From: Chrysogorgia sp. JL179-B06
Taxonomy: Eukaryota > Cnidaria > Anthozoa > Scleralcyonacea > Chrysogorgiidae
Direction of reading: 5' to 3'
DNA length: 64,000 nt
Assembly: GCA_035772405.1 (NCBI GenBank)
Contig: JAYKKM010000126.1
Coordinates: forward strand, 186,001 to 250,000
The first letter of the stretch is position 1. Each line of letters opens with the position of its first letter. The notes under the pieces are model-generated. The model was not told where the DNA came from and did not search any database. It worked only from the letters and a program-made list of their open reading frames with translations. The translations under genes and the position numbers were made by a program. Below, piece after piece: positions 12,220 through 25,433 of the stretch.

Positions 12220-14690
12220 GTAAACTATGGAAATTTAGTAAACCTGATATTTTGTGGAGTTTGTGCCTTTTGAAGTTCTAGGCCGCATTATCACTTTTCG
12301 TAATGCCCTCGCATTTCCCGCGGAGGTCATTACAGCAAAAAAATATCGTTCACTTTGGACATACATAATAGATATAACCGATTTAAAACATGCTGAAGTA
12401 AAACAAACTCATGGGCATGCTATAAGTCAGTATTCAGTTCTAAACTTATACTTGCAGTTGTGAATCTATATATAGTACAGTTCAAGGTAATAGCTTATGT
12501 TTAATTTTATACATAAATATGGCAATGCTCTGGAGCCTTCTGTTATACAGTATAATATATTACTATATCGGTAATGTAAAATTACTATAGTAGCATTACA
12601 TTTTTCCTGTCCGGCCCAGTCAACTGATGGGTTGTACAAGAATGATGAAGACGTAAATCGAAAAACACGCACACGATAACGCAAGATTGAAAATCGCCAA
12701 GCGCATGCTGCCAAGTTTGATTTGATTTCATAAAAACTTTGCGATTGGTGGCATTTTGAATTTTCATGCTAATCTTGATAATTATGCTAATTTATATTAA
12801 CATAATGTGTCTTGTTCGGGCTTTCAGAAAATGTATATAGCTTTCGCAACAGTTATGGATATTTCCAGAGATATCAATACAACAAATTAAGAGGTGGTTC
12901 AATTTTGGATGTTTTTCAGCCGAACAGGAAAGAGTTAATTTTGATATAAAAGAAACAATAACAATATTTGCATATTAGTTATACTAATAAGAATGACTTC
13001 TGTTCTGATACACAATAGATATCTAAATCGACGGACTTTCAATGCCGGGCCCAGTTGTCGAAACTGCGAGTTAAAGCTAATTGGTAAAAATTTAACCCAC
13101 TATTCATTTTGATATGATATTTTCTGTTTGATAACCGAACTTCAAATTTCTGAGGGAAAAACATTTCTAAATTTGTATGATGTCTGAACAGAAAACTACG
13201 TCTGTATCTTCTTAATTCCGTTCACAAATTTTTCACTAATTCTGGATTAAGCTAATCGCATTTTGAACAAGCTGGCCAAGGGGTGAATTAAAGCTACTTC
13301 TGTCAGATTAGTCACATCTAACAACATACAGCAAGTAGGCCAATCCCATTACTTTTCAAGCGGGAGAGCCACCTCAAAGTCGGTTCATTAATAATCCGTG
13401 TAGCCGATTCGTATTAATCTTGGTGTGATCATTTCTGTCGCGGAATGACGTGTGGATTCACGCATGCATGGAAATTACATTCGCAGAATTTGACAGAATC
13501 GAAACACGACCCCTAAAAAAGGCCGAAAGATTTGAACTTTGCGTTGATGTTCATATAAAGGTTTATTTGTCCAAATGCTATATCGTGAATTTGGCGTTCT
13601 TTTCTGCAGTTCCGTGTGATAAATTGGTTGAGGATAACATCAACGCAAAGCTCAAATCATAAAACATTTTGACATTCAACTATTCACTTCATGTAGAATC
13701 TATAATAGTAATATCGTATTTGGAGTTATGGGCACATTGACGATTTGTAGGAAGTGGATATTACATTATTAATATTTATATGTATATTTAAAGTGCCTAT
13801 GAAATGAAAATAAAATTTATCTTATTTAAATGCACTCCGAAAATAATTAGGAATGTTAATTCAGAGTTTTTTTATATCTCGTGTCGTCTTGAGATATTTA
13901 GACTTTTGTGATATGCAAATGAATAACCTATGGCGTCAAGATCTTTCCACATTTTTAGAAAATCAAGTATATCTTTGCATGAGATTATTCAACAATTTGG
14001 ATTCAATAGATTTTGCGGTTGGATAATTTAATTATCGTATGGAGTGGTAATGAAGTCCAACCCGAGAAAGTGGTGAATGGCAAAACAAAGACAATTTCCG
14101 TCTACCAGATCAACGAATAAGCGGATCGGGTGGGAAAAGAGATGGCTCTGAAAGGAAGAGAATACACTGTAATTTTCAGGGAGTAAAAATTAAATACTCC
14201 GAAAAGTGGAGGTAAATATTTGTCGCACATACGCCCCAGCTTTGAAAGGTAAATTTTGAGGGGGGTAACATTTACCCCTTTGACGTTGTTGTAATTTTTA
14301 CCCCTCAAAAAGGTTTAAATAATTAGTCCAACAAAGTTGGTAATTTATAGGAGTAAAATTTACTACAAGTAAGACCCGTAGAATTCCTCTGAAATGTGTG
14401 GTAATTTCCATAATTCCTGACGTTCAGGACAAGGTGTCAACTTTTACTTGTTTGGGAGGAAATATTTGCCATTGTAAATATGCACTAAATTATTACGTAT
14501 ACATTGTCACAAGAGGTTTCAGTATAACTTATAAAACATATAAAACCTGGTATATAGACAAACTGAGAACAAAATGCAATATAGAGACATGATTGTAAAA
14601 TTACTCTATAAGGAAATCATCTTTGATGCAGTATTTTAAATCGTTGTATTCAGATTAATATAGACATCTTTTCATTAAAGTGCCTATCTC
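12220..14690. other. No gene seen
   Basis: AT-rich, no supported gene. Short frames such as 13450-13662 have no recognisable content. Confidence 0.5.
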
Positions 14691-14696
14691 ACGTTT

Positions 14697-14952
14697 GGGG
14701 ATTTTACATATCCGTAATATTTGGGTCTTCCTGAGCAAAATAATAATATATCTTGTCAGTTTTGTGATGTCACAAGAAGCATTCCAAACCAGTTTATTTT
14801 CTTACTTGCCACAAAAATGCCTCTTGTTACATCTGCACATCCGATAACTTTAACAGCAAAAAATAAATAAATATGAAATTTTCAGCTGGCAAGATATATT
14901 ATGATTTTGCTCAGGAAGACGCTAATATTACGAATATGAATGTAAAATCCCC
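14697..14952. repeat. Fold-back element with about 60-nt arms
   Basis: The left arm starts GGGGATTTTACATATCCGTA and includes GTCTTCCTGAGCAAAAT. The right arm (14888-14952) is its complement with a few mismatches. The loop is about 130 nt, AT-rich and non-coding. Confidence 0.8.
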
Positions 14953-15483
14953 GATTTTTTATTCAACATTTTGGGAACATTTGATATACAGATTTTTTTT
15001 TAAATCTGCTCATTCATTATTAAATTATTTAATTAAATTCAATAACTACTGGTCACCAAACTGGTTTTCGGGTTGAATGTTCCTTTCAATTGGCACCATT
15101 TTGTTCAGTACTGTTCAGTACAGTTGCCATACAAACAATAAAATACTAATATTGCTGTCAGGTTTTGTTATTGACCTAGTCATACTTTGGGAAATATCGA
15201 TGCTTTAATATTTCACTGATTAAGCTTGAACAACTAGTAATATCATCGAGCTAAAATTTCAAACGCCGACATCAAGACAACAGCAAACGATAAATAAAAT
15301 AAAATTGAATTGTCAAATTTTTCATTTTATAAACATTTTAAAAGAGGAGGTTTGGGGTTTTGCATTGTCCACTATGTTATTGTTTACATTAGGTTTTTTT
15401 TTTATAAAAATGCCGATTTCCCGACAAGGAAGGTATGTCTTACAAGCAAAGAATCATAGCAACGATTGTTTATATGATTGTAG

Positions 15484-16167
15484 CCGGGGCGTAGGAAGCT
15501 TTGTAAAGTTGGGGAAAGCAACATTTTCATTGTACCTATCAGTGGCGAAGCTAGTCCCAATGGGCAGGAGTGAGGATTATTAGTTATCATGACCGCGGCG
15601 CTCGGCTTTCTAGGAGGGTCGGTGGTATGCCCGCCCGAAAAATTTTGAAATCTAGATTCCCGGAAATTGCATTTCCTGCATTCTGAGCGGTGAATTTTCA
15701 GTTCAGAAGTTTATAAAATTTCATATTTTGGACTGTTTCGCTCTATATCATAGCTCATCAGCATGCCTAGGAACCACCAGGGGCGGCGTGTACCACCGGG
15801 AGATTTCCCGGGAGGCCCCCGAAAATCTGGTGATGGTCCCTGCTCTCCCGGCGTGAATAGTTGCTCTCCCCCAATCGAATAGTAATATTAATGCAATGGT
15901 CAGCGAGTTCGACATGGACGTTTTTAACAGAACATTTATAGGAAGATGTTGTTTTCCAACTTGTCGGTAATATCATACATTCATACTATTCGATTAATAT
16001 ACGATTTCAAATACTTCTACTTTCGAATTCAATTATTTTGCTGCAATTTTTCTTTCAAATTCAATTATTTTTTGGGGGGCCGAAACTATTCCGCCCCGCC
16101 CCTTTTATAATATTTGGGGGGGGGGGGGGGGGCGCCACCCCCCCGGCCCCCTGCTTCCTACGCCCCT
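15484..16167. mobile_element. hAT-type non-autonomous element
   Basis: The terminal inverted motif is GGGGCGTAGGAAGC / GCTTCCTACGCCCC. It is flanked by the 8-bp direct repeat GATTGTAG at 15476-15483 and 16168-16175, which matches a hAT insertion. The 684-bp body has no transposase and includes a G homopolymer and a C-rich run near 16115-16150. A nested terminus-like motif (CAGTGGCGAAGCTAG) occurs near 15540. Confidence 0.8.
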
Positions 16168-16175
16168 GATTGTAG

Positions 16176-17639
16176 GATATATACAACAAACAAATTTCGT
16201 AGCTCGAAAAATGGCCGCCAGCGTCATTGTGAGTGCGCAATGCATTGAGACTTTGGCTAAACGTTTCTCCCTCGTCGTCATTTTTAACGGTTTTAACGGC
16301 TATAGTTACATCTATATTTACCAGCTAAAAATTGGATCAAGACGTAAAATTAACATACCAATATTTGATTATGCATGAAATATACGAGATCCAATCAGAA
16401 TAATAGTATAGTATATCTAGTTAAAGGCATTAATTTATTTTTCAACATTATCACAGGTAAGTTTCGAAGAAAATAATTCGTAAGTCGTAATATTTACATG
16501 TTTTGTACACTTTGAGACAGCCCTTCTTTTTAGTTGTTTATAATTTATATAAACATCGATAATAAAATTATTATCGATCTAACCATATAGTTTGAACTGA
16601 GTAACGAGATTATACTAATATTACATAATGAATCAAGAAGTGTGTTTTGCCTTGCATGAGGCGTGCCACCTCAACGTTCTGTTTCAAGTTGTCATACCAA
16701 CTCAAACGTCAGCACGTGGAGAGCTTATTTTATTTTCACATCAAATGTTTTCGTGTTAATAACGTGACAATACTATGTTCGAAATGTGAAGTTTGTTGCT
16801 TCGCAAGGCGTGCCCGCCTCAACGTTCTATTTTTACAATCCTAAACTATTATCAAATAGTTGAAAGTATATAAAAGTTACAGTCACTTTAGATAACGTAG
16901 CTTCTGAGCAAAATAAAATTACTTCGCAAAGTATAGAATTTATCTCTTATAAAATAAAAATCAATTTTAATATAATAATAATAATGATAATAATAATAAT
17001 TAAAAAATAATCTTTATAAAATAGTAACATATAAAGTTATGTTCAAAAACATTTTAAGCCAGAGTAGCGTCAAAATATGTGTGAATAATAATCTTTATTT
17101 CAAGAGGGTATATTACTACAAAAATGTATCTTCCTATAACATCCCTAAAATATTTACAGAAAGATAAAACATATTTTGTCAGTAAACAAATATGTTCATG
17201 TTTGGCCATCTTGTGTGTGTGCATGTCTTTTCCTTTTCGTTTTACAAGTTTTCGTAGAGTTTTAACATAGAATTACAGTGCACGGTTATTGTTTTGCTTA
17301 ATTTGGTTTCTTACACGCCCGCGAATCGGCTCACAAAACAAGCCTGGATGTGACAGCTGTGATGCTATAGTCGCAGATTCTGTGGACAGCACTTTCATGT
17401 AGACAAATAAGGACCCTTCAGAGTACGAGTACATGGTTTCAAGTCTTTCGCTTTTCTTCAAAGATTACCAAAGCAACTAATTAGGATGTGTGACATGAGG
17501 TGTGATATATTAAATCCGGGCTAATCTGATCAACATTCTCAAAAAATAATACCATTGTACGCAGCGGTGCGAACTAGGGAATAATATATTATTGGGACAT
17601 CTTCCACGCTTTTTGAAAAATTATGATTGTCACGATTAT
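16176..17639. other. No gene seen; short duplicated motif
   Basis: The phrase AGGCGTGCCACCTCAACGTT (about 16670) recurs slightly changed at about 16805. No supported gene. Confidence 0.5.
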
Positions 17640-20255
17640 ACATAAAAAGTGTCCGATCCCAGTTGGGAATCGAACCCATAACCTTCCGATCGACCATCTT
17701 CTGGTTCCCTTATCGACCATATTTTTGTCAATGATGTCAAATTTGTTCGAAAATCTGGTACTTTGGATATCTCTTTGAGTTACCATCTACCAGTTTTTGT
17801 TAATTGGAAATCGAGGGTAATTAAACCAAAAAACACGGACCATAATACTATAATTTTTCGTCCGCTTCGAAATTTCATGGCTGATAGCTTTATTAATGAT
17901 TTACAATGCGTGCCTTGGAATTCTTTGGATATGTTCACTGATCCAAACGATGCTTTGGATCAATGGTATTGTCTATTCAGGGATGTTCTCAATTTACATG
18001 CTCCAGTTAAACAGCGACGTGTCAAATCAATCTCTAGACCTGAGTGGTTTTCTGACGAAATTATGGATGCTATTGGTCAACGCAATAGATTGTATAACAA
18101 TGCTACGCGTAACAATTTGGATTCCTCATGGAGTAATTATCGTGTTGCAAGAAACAAAGTTATACATCTAATTAGAAGTGCTAAGCGTCTGTTTTATCGG
18201 GAATCTATTCGTAATAACTTGGATAATCCAAAAAATCTATGGCGAATAATTAGAAATTTAGCTCCATCTAAGAATTCGAAATCACCGAGTCATCTCACCA
18301 TTGATGAGAAATTATATACCAATCCGAAGGATATTGCCAATCTATTCAATGAATATTTTACCAGTATAGCGTCTGTTATTCAACCAATCAGCAATTATTC
18401 TGGTATAAACTGGAACTACCTTACGGACACGGTCGATAGTGTGCTTTCGAGTGACTTAGTATTTGATATTCCGCCGATTTCAGAGGAATTTGTCCTCTCT
18501 AGTCTACAGCGTTTACCTGATGGTAAAGCAGCAGGTTTAGATGGACTAAATAACTATTTTTTAAGAATTTCTGCACCGGAAATAGTACCGTCGTTAACAT
18601 CTATTTTTAATACTAGTATTACTACAGGTGTTTTTCCAGATACATGGAAAGTGGCAAAGGTGTCTCCAATTTTTAAGCGTGGTTCACTCTTTGATCGATC
18701 TAATTTCCGCCCTATTTCTCTTTTGGCCGTTATTTCAAAAATTATTGAACGCCATATTTTCACTTCCCATTTACTTTTTCTTACCCATCAGTTATTATCT
18801 GACCATCAGTTTGGTTTTCGGAAATCTCGTTCTTGTGAACTGGCTGTTACGGAATTATCTGATAAGATTTTACAGAATATGGACGCTGGGCTTTTAAATG
18901 GGCTTCTTTTACTTGATTTTAAGAAGGCATTTGATCTAGTAGATCACGATATCTTACTCTTTAAGCTTAGTGTCTATGGCTGTTCTAGATCCACAGTCAA
19001 ATGGTTCTCATCCTATCTTACTGACCGATCTCAGAGGGTATGTTTTAGGGGGTTTCTTTCTGATAACCTACCAGTTCTAAATGGTGTTCCTCAGGGAAGT
19101 ATACTCGGCCCACTGCTTTTTCTTTTATTCGTTAATGATCTTCCATTGTATTTATCTTCATATGATACTGATAATTTTGTATTTGCCGATGATACTTCCT
19201 TACTTTCATCTGGTTCAACTGTTCGGGAGGTGGTTTTAAAATTGAATGCCGCTGTTGCGGCTGTCTTTAAATGGGCTGAGCAAAATCGTATGATGTTAAA
19301 TACTTCTAAATCAAAGTGTATGCTTATAACTACTCCGCAAAAATTTAGACTTCTTCCAAATACTTCACTTGACGTTATTGTCAATGATTGCCAAATTGAG
19401 CAAGTTGATAAATGGACTGTTCTTGGTACTATTTTTGACTCCTTTCTTACCTGGGACTTCCATGTGAATAATATATGTTCTACTGTTAGCAACCGTCTAT
19501 CTTTGCTACGACGTATCAAGCCCTATCTAACGTATGAGGGTTCTTTACATTTCTATAACTCTTGTGTGCACTGTTATTTCACTTACTGTTCTTCTTGTTG
19601 GGGTACATGCTCCCATACCCAGCTATTAAGGCTTCTTCGACTACAGAAACGAGCCGCTAGAATTTTATTGGATGCGGATTATACTCAGTCATCAGTTAGT
19701 CTCTTTCTTAACCTAAAGTGGTTACCTATCTCTGATGTAGTTAAAATTAGAAAGATATTAACCTTATATAGTATAATTCTTGGACCCTTTTGCACCTTCA
19801 TGCTACAAACAAAAGCTTCAGCTAATATCCCAACACCGTTCTCGCCAGACTAGGGCATCAACTTATAATCTGATAGTTCCCAAACCACGTTCAAATTCCC
19901 TTAAGCGTACCTATGGGTACTTAGCCCCGGTTTTATTTAATGCTCTTGATGCTGATCTAAAACAACTTGCAATCTTACCTTTGACATCTTCCCTTCAATC
20001 TCGTCTTCTTCTTATCAAATTTAAATTACGTGCTTTATTTAGCTCTCGGGTGAGTCGATAACTTGGAACTTTTAATGTGTTCAAATTGTAAATTTTGTCT
20101 ATAGTTTTGTAATTGTGTGTCATTTGATTAGTTTTAGTATTTATCAATGTATTTATGTATCTTTTTGTGGAGGGCCATCTGTTAGAAAACTGTGACAGGT
20201 TATGATGTTACTCTCCTTAAATAAAGTATTGTATTGTATTATTGTATTATATTTT
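17640..20255 (+). mobile_element. 5'-truncated non-LTR retrotransposon (LINE)
   Basis: The readable frame starts within the end of an endonuclease domain, runs through a full reverse transcriptase and ends with a 3' untranslated region. It terminates in a short TATTG/TTGTA repeat tail after an AATAAA-like signal (20221-20255). The 5' part of ORF2 and all of ORF1 are missing, as is usual after incomplete target-primed reverse transcription. Clade placement (Jockey/CR1/L2-like) is by motif style only. Confidence 0.85.
17763..19853 (+). pseudogene. LINE ORF2 fragment: endonuclease tail plus reverse transcriptase
   Basis: The 696-codon frame opens near the end of an APE-type endonuclease. The expected Ser-Asp-His motif reads S-Y-H here, so that active site is damaged. 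The reverse transcriptase shows DGKAAGLDGLNNYFL, FRPISLLAVISKIIE, LLLDFKKAFDLVDHDILL, NGVPQGSILGPLLFLLF and the catalytic FADD (near residue 475). A thumb-like C-terminal region follows. Near 19785-19850 the frame shifts, and the last part of the protein continues at 19780-20061 in another frame. The copy is therefore broken by a truncated 5' end and at least one frameshift. The start given is the first Met of the open frame, not a native start. Confidence 0.85.
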
Positions 20256-21185
20256 GCACTATTCACTGTTTCGCAAAACAAGATGGTGTCCTTCTCTTGA
20301 ACGACTTTCTTTTTACATAATGCAAACAATTGGTAAAAACAGGAAGGTAGAAAACAATTACTGTATGTAGGGAAATTATTTTAGGTAATATTTACGAAAA
20401 ACAAGTTTCAATGAGAGAATAGAAAGTGCTCCAAAACCAGCAGAACAACGAATAATGTGCCCCGAAAACAAACTTGATTGAACGAACAAGAAAAGTGTAC
20501 TCCGAAGCTCATATATTGATATTCACCTTATATAGTTTGAGACAATTTGAATTGACTTTCATATAGAATTTAATAACATTTAAAAACATTAAAAATCATT
20601 TCGGTTACAACAAAACCAAGCAAAACGTAAATAATTAATAGTACGGTTTGGCCATAACGATTACTGCGATACATTGCCCAAGAAACTGGCGAGTAATGGA
20701 CTGAATACTAAACAAATGACCTGGGAAACATACTACCGATTTTATAACAGTAAACACCCACAGAAATCTTTATAAATTAAAGGAAATTCAACGACTAAAC
20801 ACATGAAACATTGTCGTTGCACTGACCGAAATAAAAACGCTTATAAAACTCATCTTTTGAAAAGAACAACTGTCGTTTACTCACCCAGAATTCATTAGTT
20901 ATCCTTTTTCCTCAGGTTTTCCCATGTATAGTATTAAAATATTTCCTTTGAGTTAAAATCCAGTGATCTTTTGCCTTACTTTGATCCAACTTCGAAAGGT
21001 TTTCAAAACGACCGGCTGCTGTGGGTCAGCTTGTCAAAACTGATAAACAACTCCAAATATGGAAAGGCATATAGCCTTGCGTTTCGCACCAATTCCGTCT
21101 AAATTATAATGAAACTAACCGAAATTTACTTATTTTTTATCAATTTGTTTTGGCATATGTTAAAACAATTTTCGTCAAAAAAGTC
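20256..21185. other. No gene seen
   Basis: AT-rich with no recognisable coding or repeat content. Confidence 0.5.
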
Positions 21186-21251
21186 AGTGAATAGTGGTTG
21201 GATATTTACCTCGAGACTTCGCGTCTTGGTAAATATCCACCACTATTCACT
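21186..21251. repeat. Hairpin
   Basis: AGTGAATAGTGGTTGGATAT is mirrored by ATATCCACCACTATTCACT across an 18-20-nt centre. It could form a stem of about 23 bp with one bulge. Confidence 0.85.
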
Positions 21252-21503
21252 TCCACTTCGGTGAATAATTGTTAACTATAACGAACATTTGTTTCTTCCT
21301 TTCATCAGCTAAATCGTGTAGTTAACTTCAAAACTATGGTAAACGATATATCAACAGATAGCTTATCAATCACAGTTCTTATAATTTGTATATGTGGTCA
21401 TTACAATACATTGCTATGGCAACAAAGCTGACAAAGAGACCACATGCTCAGAATGACTAACATGCAGTTGAGAAAATATTTCTTGCCATGGAAAGTTTCT
21501 ATT

Positions 21504-21726
<223 letters not shown>

Positions 21727-21990
21727 CACCAACGACGATTTCCAGCAGAAGGATCCAGAATTGGATTCCCAGTTACCTCCAGAATATGGAATGTAGATAC
21801 AGAAAGAGAGGCAAACAACTTCTTTACTGGTCCTTTATTTGTTAAAAACGTTTCGGCATATTCAGCCTTCATCAGTTAAAAAGTAAAATATCTTATCGAA
21901 TGTCCACTTATATAGATATAGCAAAATTTACATAATAAAAACTAGAATAATTGAACTTCTAAAAGGGAAATGGTTTATTCCCAATGGTAA

Positions 21991-22671
21991 CTAAAATTCT
22001 TTGTTATAATAATTTATTCGGTTTTTTAATCTGAGTTCATTTCTCTTGTTGATACCATGCGGTTGTAAGGTAAATAGCTGCGCTGTCCAATAAGCTTCTC
22101 TTGCCAATAATTTGGCATCTAGATCATCTCCATTATCTACAATTACCTGTTCAATTACAATAAATCTAATATCTACAAGGTTGTGTGGCGATGTATTAAA
22201 ATGTACTGCCATTTCACAACTTTTTTTATTAGTGACCATAGATGATTTGTGGTTACGGAAGCGTACCTTAAACTGAGTGGATGTTGATCCTACGTATTGT
22301 AATTTGCACTTCATGCATGAAATCAGGTAAATAACATTGGCAGCGGTACAACCCACATTTTGTTTAATCTTGTAAGTTCTACCTGTTACCAGACTCTTAA
22401 ATACATCAGTTTCCTGCATGAAGCGTTCACAAAGATCGCATTTCTTATTGCATTTAAAACAACCTCGTCGGTTTACCTGTTCGTTATCACGTAATTGTTT
22501 AAGCCTAGAAGGAGCAACAATCTGTTTAAGATTCTTGCATCTTCTAAAAGCCGGAACAACGGATCTTTGTGGAAATAAACTTTCAAGTGCCGGAGAAGAA
22601 CTCAACAAGCTAACATTCTTCTTAATAATTTTGGAAATATCTGGTAGTCTTGGATTAAAATCTACTACCAA
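21991..22671 (-). pseudogene. Penelope-like GIY-YIG endonuclease
   Basis: The 226-codon frame has a cysteine-rich linker (CFKCNKKCDLC), then VIYLISCMKCKLQYVGST. That stretch is a GIY-YIG endonuclease core of the Penelope type (here V-I-Y ... Y-V-G) with the following arginine (RFRNHKS). The family nicks target DNA for retrotransposition. The frame is separated from the upstream reverse transcriptase by stops at 22672-22706. In intact elements the two domains are fused, so this is a broken gene. Confidence 0.8.
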
Positions 22672-22706
22672 GGGATATATTTAATTTCTTCTTATTTCCT
22701 CTTCTC

Positions 22707-23290
22707 TTAGCTAGGTTTGAGGAGCTCTTCTCTATCAAGTTCAAGTGCTCTATGAAATTCCCTTTCCACTAGACCCTCCGGATAATTTTGTCGTGTGAGG
22801 TATTTTTTATATTCCTCACACCTTTCTCTTAAATATTCTTCTTTGGAGCAATTTCTTTTAAGTCTTAATGCCACTCCATAGGGAATTGCTTTTTTACAAT
22901 GCAATGGATGAGAACTAGAGTATGGTAAATACAGATGACTATCAGTAGGTTTAGCATAGACATCAGTATTAATAAAACCATCCACCAAATGCAAAGTGAG
23001 GTCAAGCACATTCAAAGTGCTCTCCGAATACACCAATTCAAATTTAATGGTGGGGTATAGGGAATTGATATACTCCGTAAAAGCCATTAATTTATCAAGC
23101 CCTTAATTGTGTCCAAATATCAACAATATCATCCCTATATCTCCACCATGCATAACATAGGTTTAATGACTCCTTCAAATTTCGCTTTTTCATCAATAAC
23201 GCCCATTGCCAAATCTGCATAACTGCATGAATTTTTGGGCCCCATGGCAGTACCATGTATCTGAACAAAATTCCCAAAATTATTTCTCAA
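22707..23290 (-). pseudogene. Penelope-like reverse transcriptase, C-terminal part
   Basis: Frames 22707-23087 and 23095-23277 carry the end of a Penelope reverse transcriptase. WWRYRDDIVDIW contains the catalytic D-D pair (YRDDI), and VYAKPTDSHLYLPYSSSHP is the conserved post-palm motif. A frameshift separates the two at about 23090, and the 5' half of the palm is missing. Confidence 0.8.
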
Positions 23291-23369
23291 CCAAACAATT
23301 AAAAAGTTTATTTAGTCTCCAAATCATTTTACAGCTTGGTGCCGTGAAAGAAACATAACAACACCACTT

Positions 23370-24315
23370 ATGCAAATGAGTTCGCCCGAGTTGGACAAAA
23401 ACCTTTGCAGGTTTTACGTTGAAGCAAGAACCAAAAAGCAAGAAGAATACAATCGTTCGGCTCTACTTGGTTTCCGCAACTCAATTGAACGTCATATAAA
23501 TAACAATGGCCGAGCGATAAAAATATCAAAGAACAACCTCTTTCAAAAAAGCAACAAAATTCTGGACGCCAAACTCAGAATTAATCGTCGTACTCATGGT
23601 AAAGAAAATATACAGCATAAGCCTATATAATTGTCGCGTCTGACCTCGCCAAAATCAAAGAAAGTACCTACCTAAATATGGACAGTCCAGATGGTCTTCT
23701 CAAAATAACTTGGTTTTATGTTTCTCTTTACTGGTGCCGAAGAGGAAGAGAAGGACAGAGAGACTTGCGCAGAGACATTTGAGTTCCTCAAAGATGAAAA
23801 TGGCCGAGACTACAGTACAGTGATGACTCACGAGGAGGCTACAAAAAATCACTCTGGTGGCGAAAACAGCAAACCCTCGAGTGAACGAGAAACAAGATTA
23901 TATTGTACAGGAACCCCAAATGATGCCTTTGCCAGCCTCAAACTGTACGTATCGAAGTTGAATCGTCTATGTATGGCATTCTTCAAAAAACCCAAACCAA
24001 AAATAACATCTGAAGATGCTGAGTCTGGTATGAAAACAAGCCGTTGGGTGTAAACAAGTTAGGAGGCATAATGAAAAGCATATCCATTGGGGCAAAGCTT
24101 TCGAAAATCTACACCAACCACTCGGTGAGGGCATCAGCGATAACTTTGCTGCCGCTAATGCAAATGTTCCCGACCGCCATATCATGTTTGTTTCAGGCCA
24201 CACCAGCGAGCAAAGCATCGCTCACTACAGCTCTCGACCATCCGTTTCACAGCTTGAAAATGTTTCTGACACAATTTTAAGTGCTATTGGTGAAGCATCC
24301 AAAATTCTGAAATAG
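23370..24315 (+). pseudogene. Crypton-type (DUF3504) tyrosine recombinase, decayed
   Basis: Successive plus-strand frames carry ELDKNLCRFYVEARTKK and a following RNSIERHINNNG segment (core-binding). They then carry the catalytic-domain pieces NHSVRASAITLL (Arg) and IMFVSGHTSEQSIAHYSS (the His-x-x-x and terminal Tyr region). This matches the KIAA1958/ZMYM-like recombinases that came from Crypton transposons. At least three frame changes and several stops make it inactive. No target-site structure was recognised. Confidence 0.7.
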
Positions 24316-24778
24316 GTTGTCCTCTCTCGAGCATTCCCGTCCTTGGAAACACAATTTTTCCCACAGCGGCCAACGTTTCCATGTCCATGTCGAGTTTTCC
24401 AACGGGTTTCTTTAGTTCCTGTAATATTGGTAGTGTTCAGGTTCTCTTCAGCCCACCACAGAGTCCCTCTGATCAGAAAATCTGATTCTGACTTGCGATT
24501 AGTCAACATTTATACTGAATATTTCTGTATTTTAAGCTTTCGCTCTTGTTTGATTTTCCGTTCCATCTTGGTTGAAATTTTAACAAACATTCATGGTGTG
24601 ATTCTAGCTAACCAATCACAGTTCTCTGTTAAACGTCACAAACCAATGACGTTGTTTGTTTTGTATAGATCAAAAATGATTTTTTTTGCCTTTTTCATGC
24701 CCCAGAAATCGCCCAGGAGCTTCAATAAACCTTTTGAATTGTTTGTTTTCAATTTTTATTGTATAAAACAAATAGATT
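24316..24778. other. No gene seen
   Basis: No supported gene. The frame at 24343-24963 has no recognisable content. Confidence 0.5.
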
Positions 24779-24952
24779 CCATTTTGCCGTTGTCTGTTCA
24801 GTTATATAGATGCACATGCAGAAGACGTCAGAACGTGGTAAGAACATCTCGTGGAAAGAACAACTCGACTATCGTCTCGTCAGCCACTTTTTTGTTCTTA
24901 CCACGTTCTGACGTCATCTGTGCATCTATACTGAACAGACAACGGCAAAATG
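24779..24952. repeat. Fold-back repeat with about 65-nt arms
   Basis: CCATTTTGCCGTTGTCTGTT at the left is mirrored at the right edge, and the arms extend through GACGTCAGAACGTGGTAAGA. The spacer is about 45 nt. The arms show one short insertion difference. Confidence 0.85.
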
Positions 24953-25067
24953 GATATATATAAACTGTAGATAAATTAAAGACAAGACATCACTTTGCTG
25001 TTACTCCGAGTTTCACGCTTACGCGATCGTCAGACAGACTTTAATGAGGAATACACGTGCTCCAACC

Positions 25068-25074
<7 letters not shown>

Positions 25075-25110
<36 letters not shown>
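25075..25110. repeat. (TA)n microsatellite
   Basis: Short TA run directly bordering the fold-back element. Confidence 0.95.
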
Positions 25111-25113
<3 letters not shown>

Positions 25114-25299
25114 TCAAATACGTATATGGAAAAAGTGACTGCCCCAACCGGGAATCGAACCCTGGTCTCCGAATCAACGTTTCGGCGCTCTGACCTTTGA
25201 GCTAATGAGACACGGTCATAACAGTCAGTGATTTCTCATATACGCATTAATTCGCCGCTTTTTTTTTTGCTTTTTTTTTTCCATATACGTATTTGACCA
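25111..25299. mobile_element. Fold-back element carrying a tRNA-like core
   Basis: Inverted ends TGGTCAAATACGTATATGGA and its complement lie at 25111 and 25299. Between them a tRNA-like sequence occupies most of the space. Both sides border AT-rich DNA, so the target duplication cannot be defined. Confidence 0.75.
25142..25216 (-). repeat. tRNA-derived sequence (not a functional tRNA)
   Basis: The minus strand has an A-box-like TTAGCTCAAAGGTCAGAGC and a B box GGTTCGATTCC. A five-pair anticodon stem (CCGAA/TTCGG) encloses a seven-base loop. The acceptor stem does not pair and position 33 would be C rather than T, so I read it as a SINE-type relic rather than a working tRNA gene. Confidence 0.7.
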
Positions 25300-25320
25300 T
25301 ATTTAAATCCTCTCATATTA

Positions 25321-25433
<113 letters not shown>

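Larger units (their letters stand above)
21735..23290 (-). mobile_element. 5'-truncated Penelope-like element with GIY-YIG endonuclease
   Basis: The minus strand reads the end of a reverse transcriptase followed by a GIY-YIG endonuclease, the domain order of EN+ Penelope-like elements. The 3' region (about 21835-21870) carries a GAAGGCTGAATATGCCGAAA phrase typical of these elements' ends. Only the end of the reverse transcriptase is left, and frames are broken at about 23090 and 22690. Confidence 0.85.

Noticed and set aside
17640..17705. tRNA gene upstream of the LINE
   Set aside because: A B-box-like GGTTCGATTCCC is present on the minus strand, but no matching A box or cloverleaf.
24343..24963. 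206-aa plus-strand gene
   Set aside because: It runs through a fold-back repeat and has no recognisable domain.
25142..25216. Functional tRNA gene on the minus strand
   Set aside because: Boxes A and B and an anticodon stem exist, but the acceptor stem does not pair and the base before the anticodon is C.
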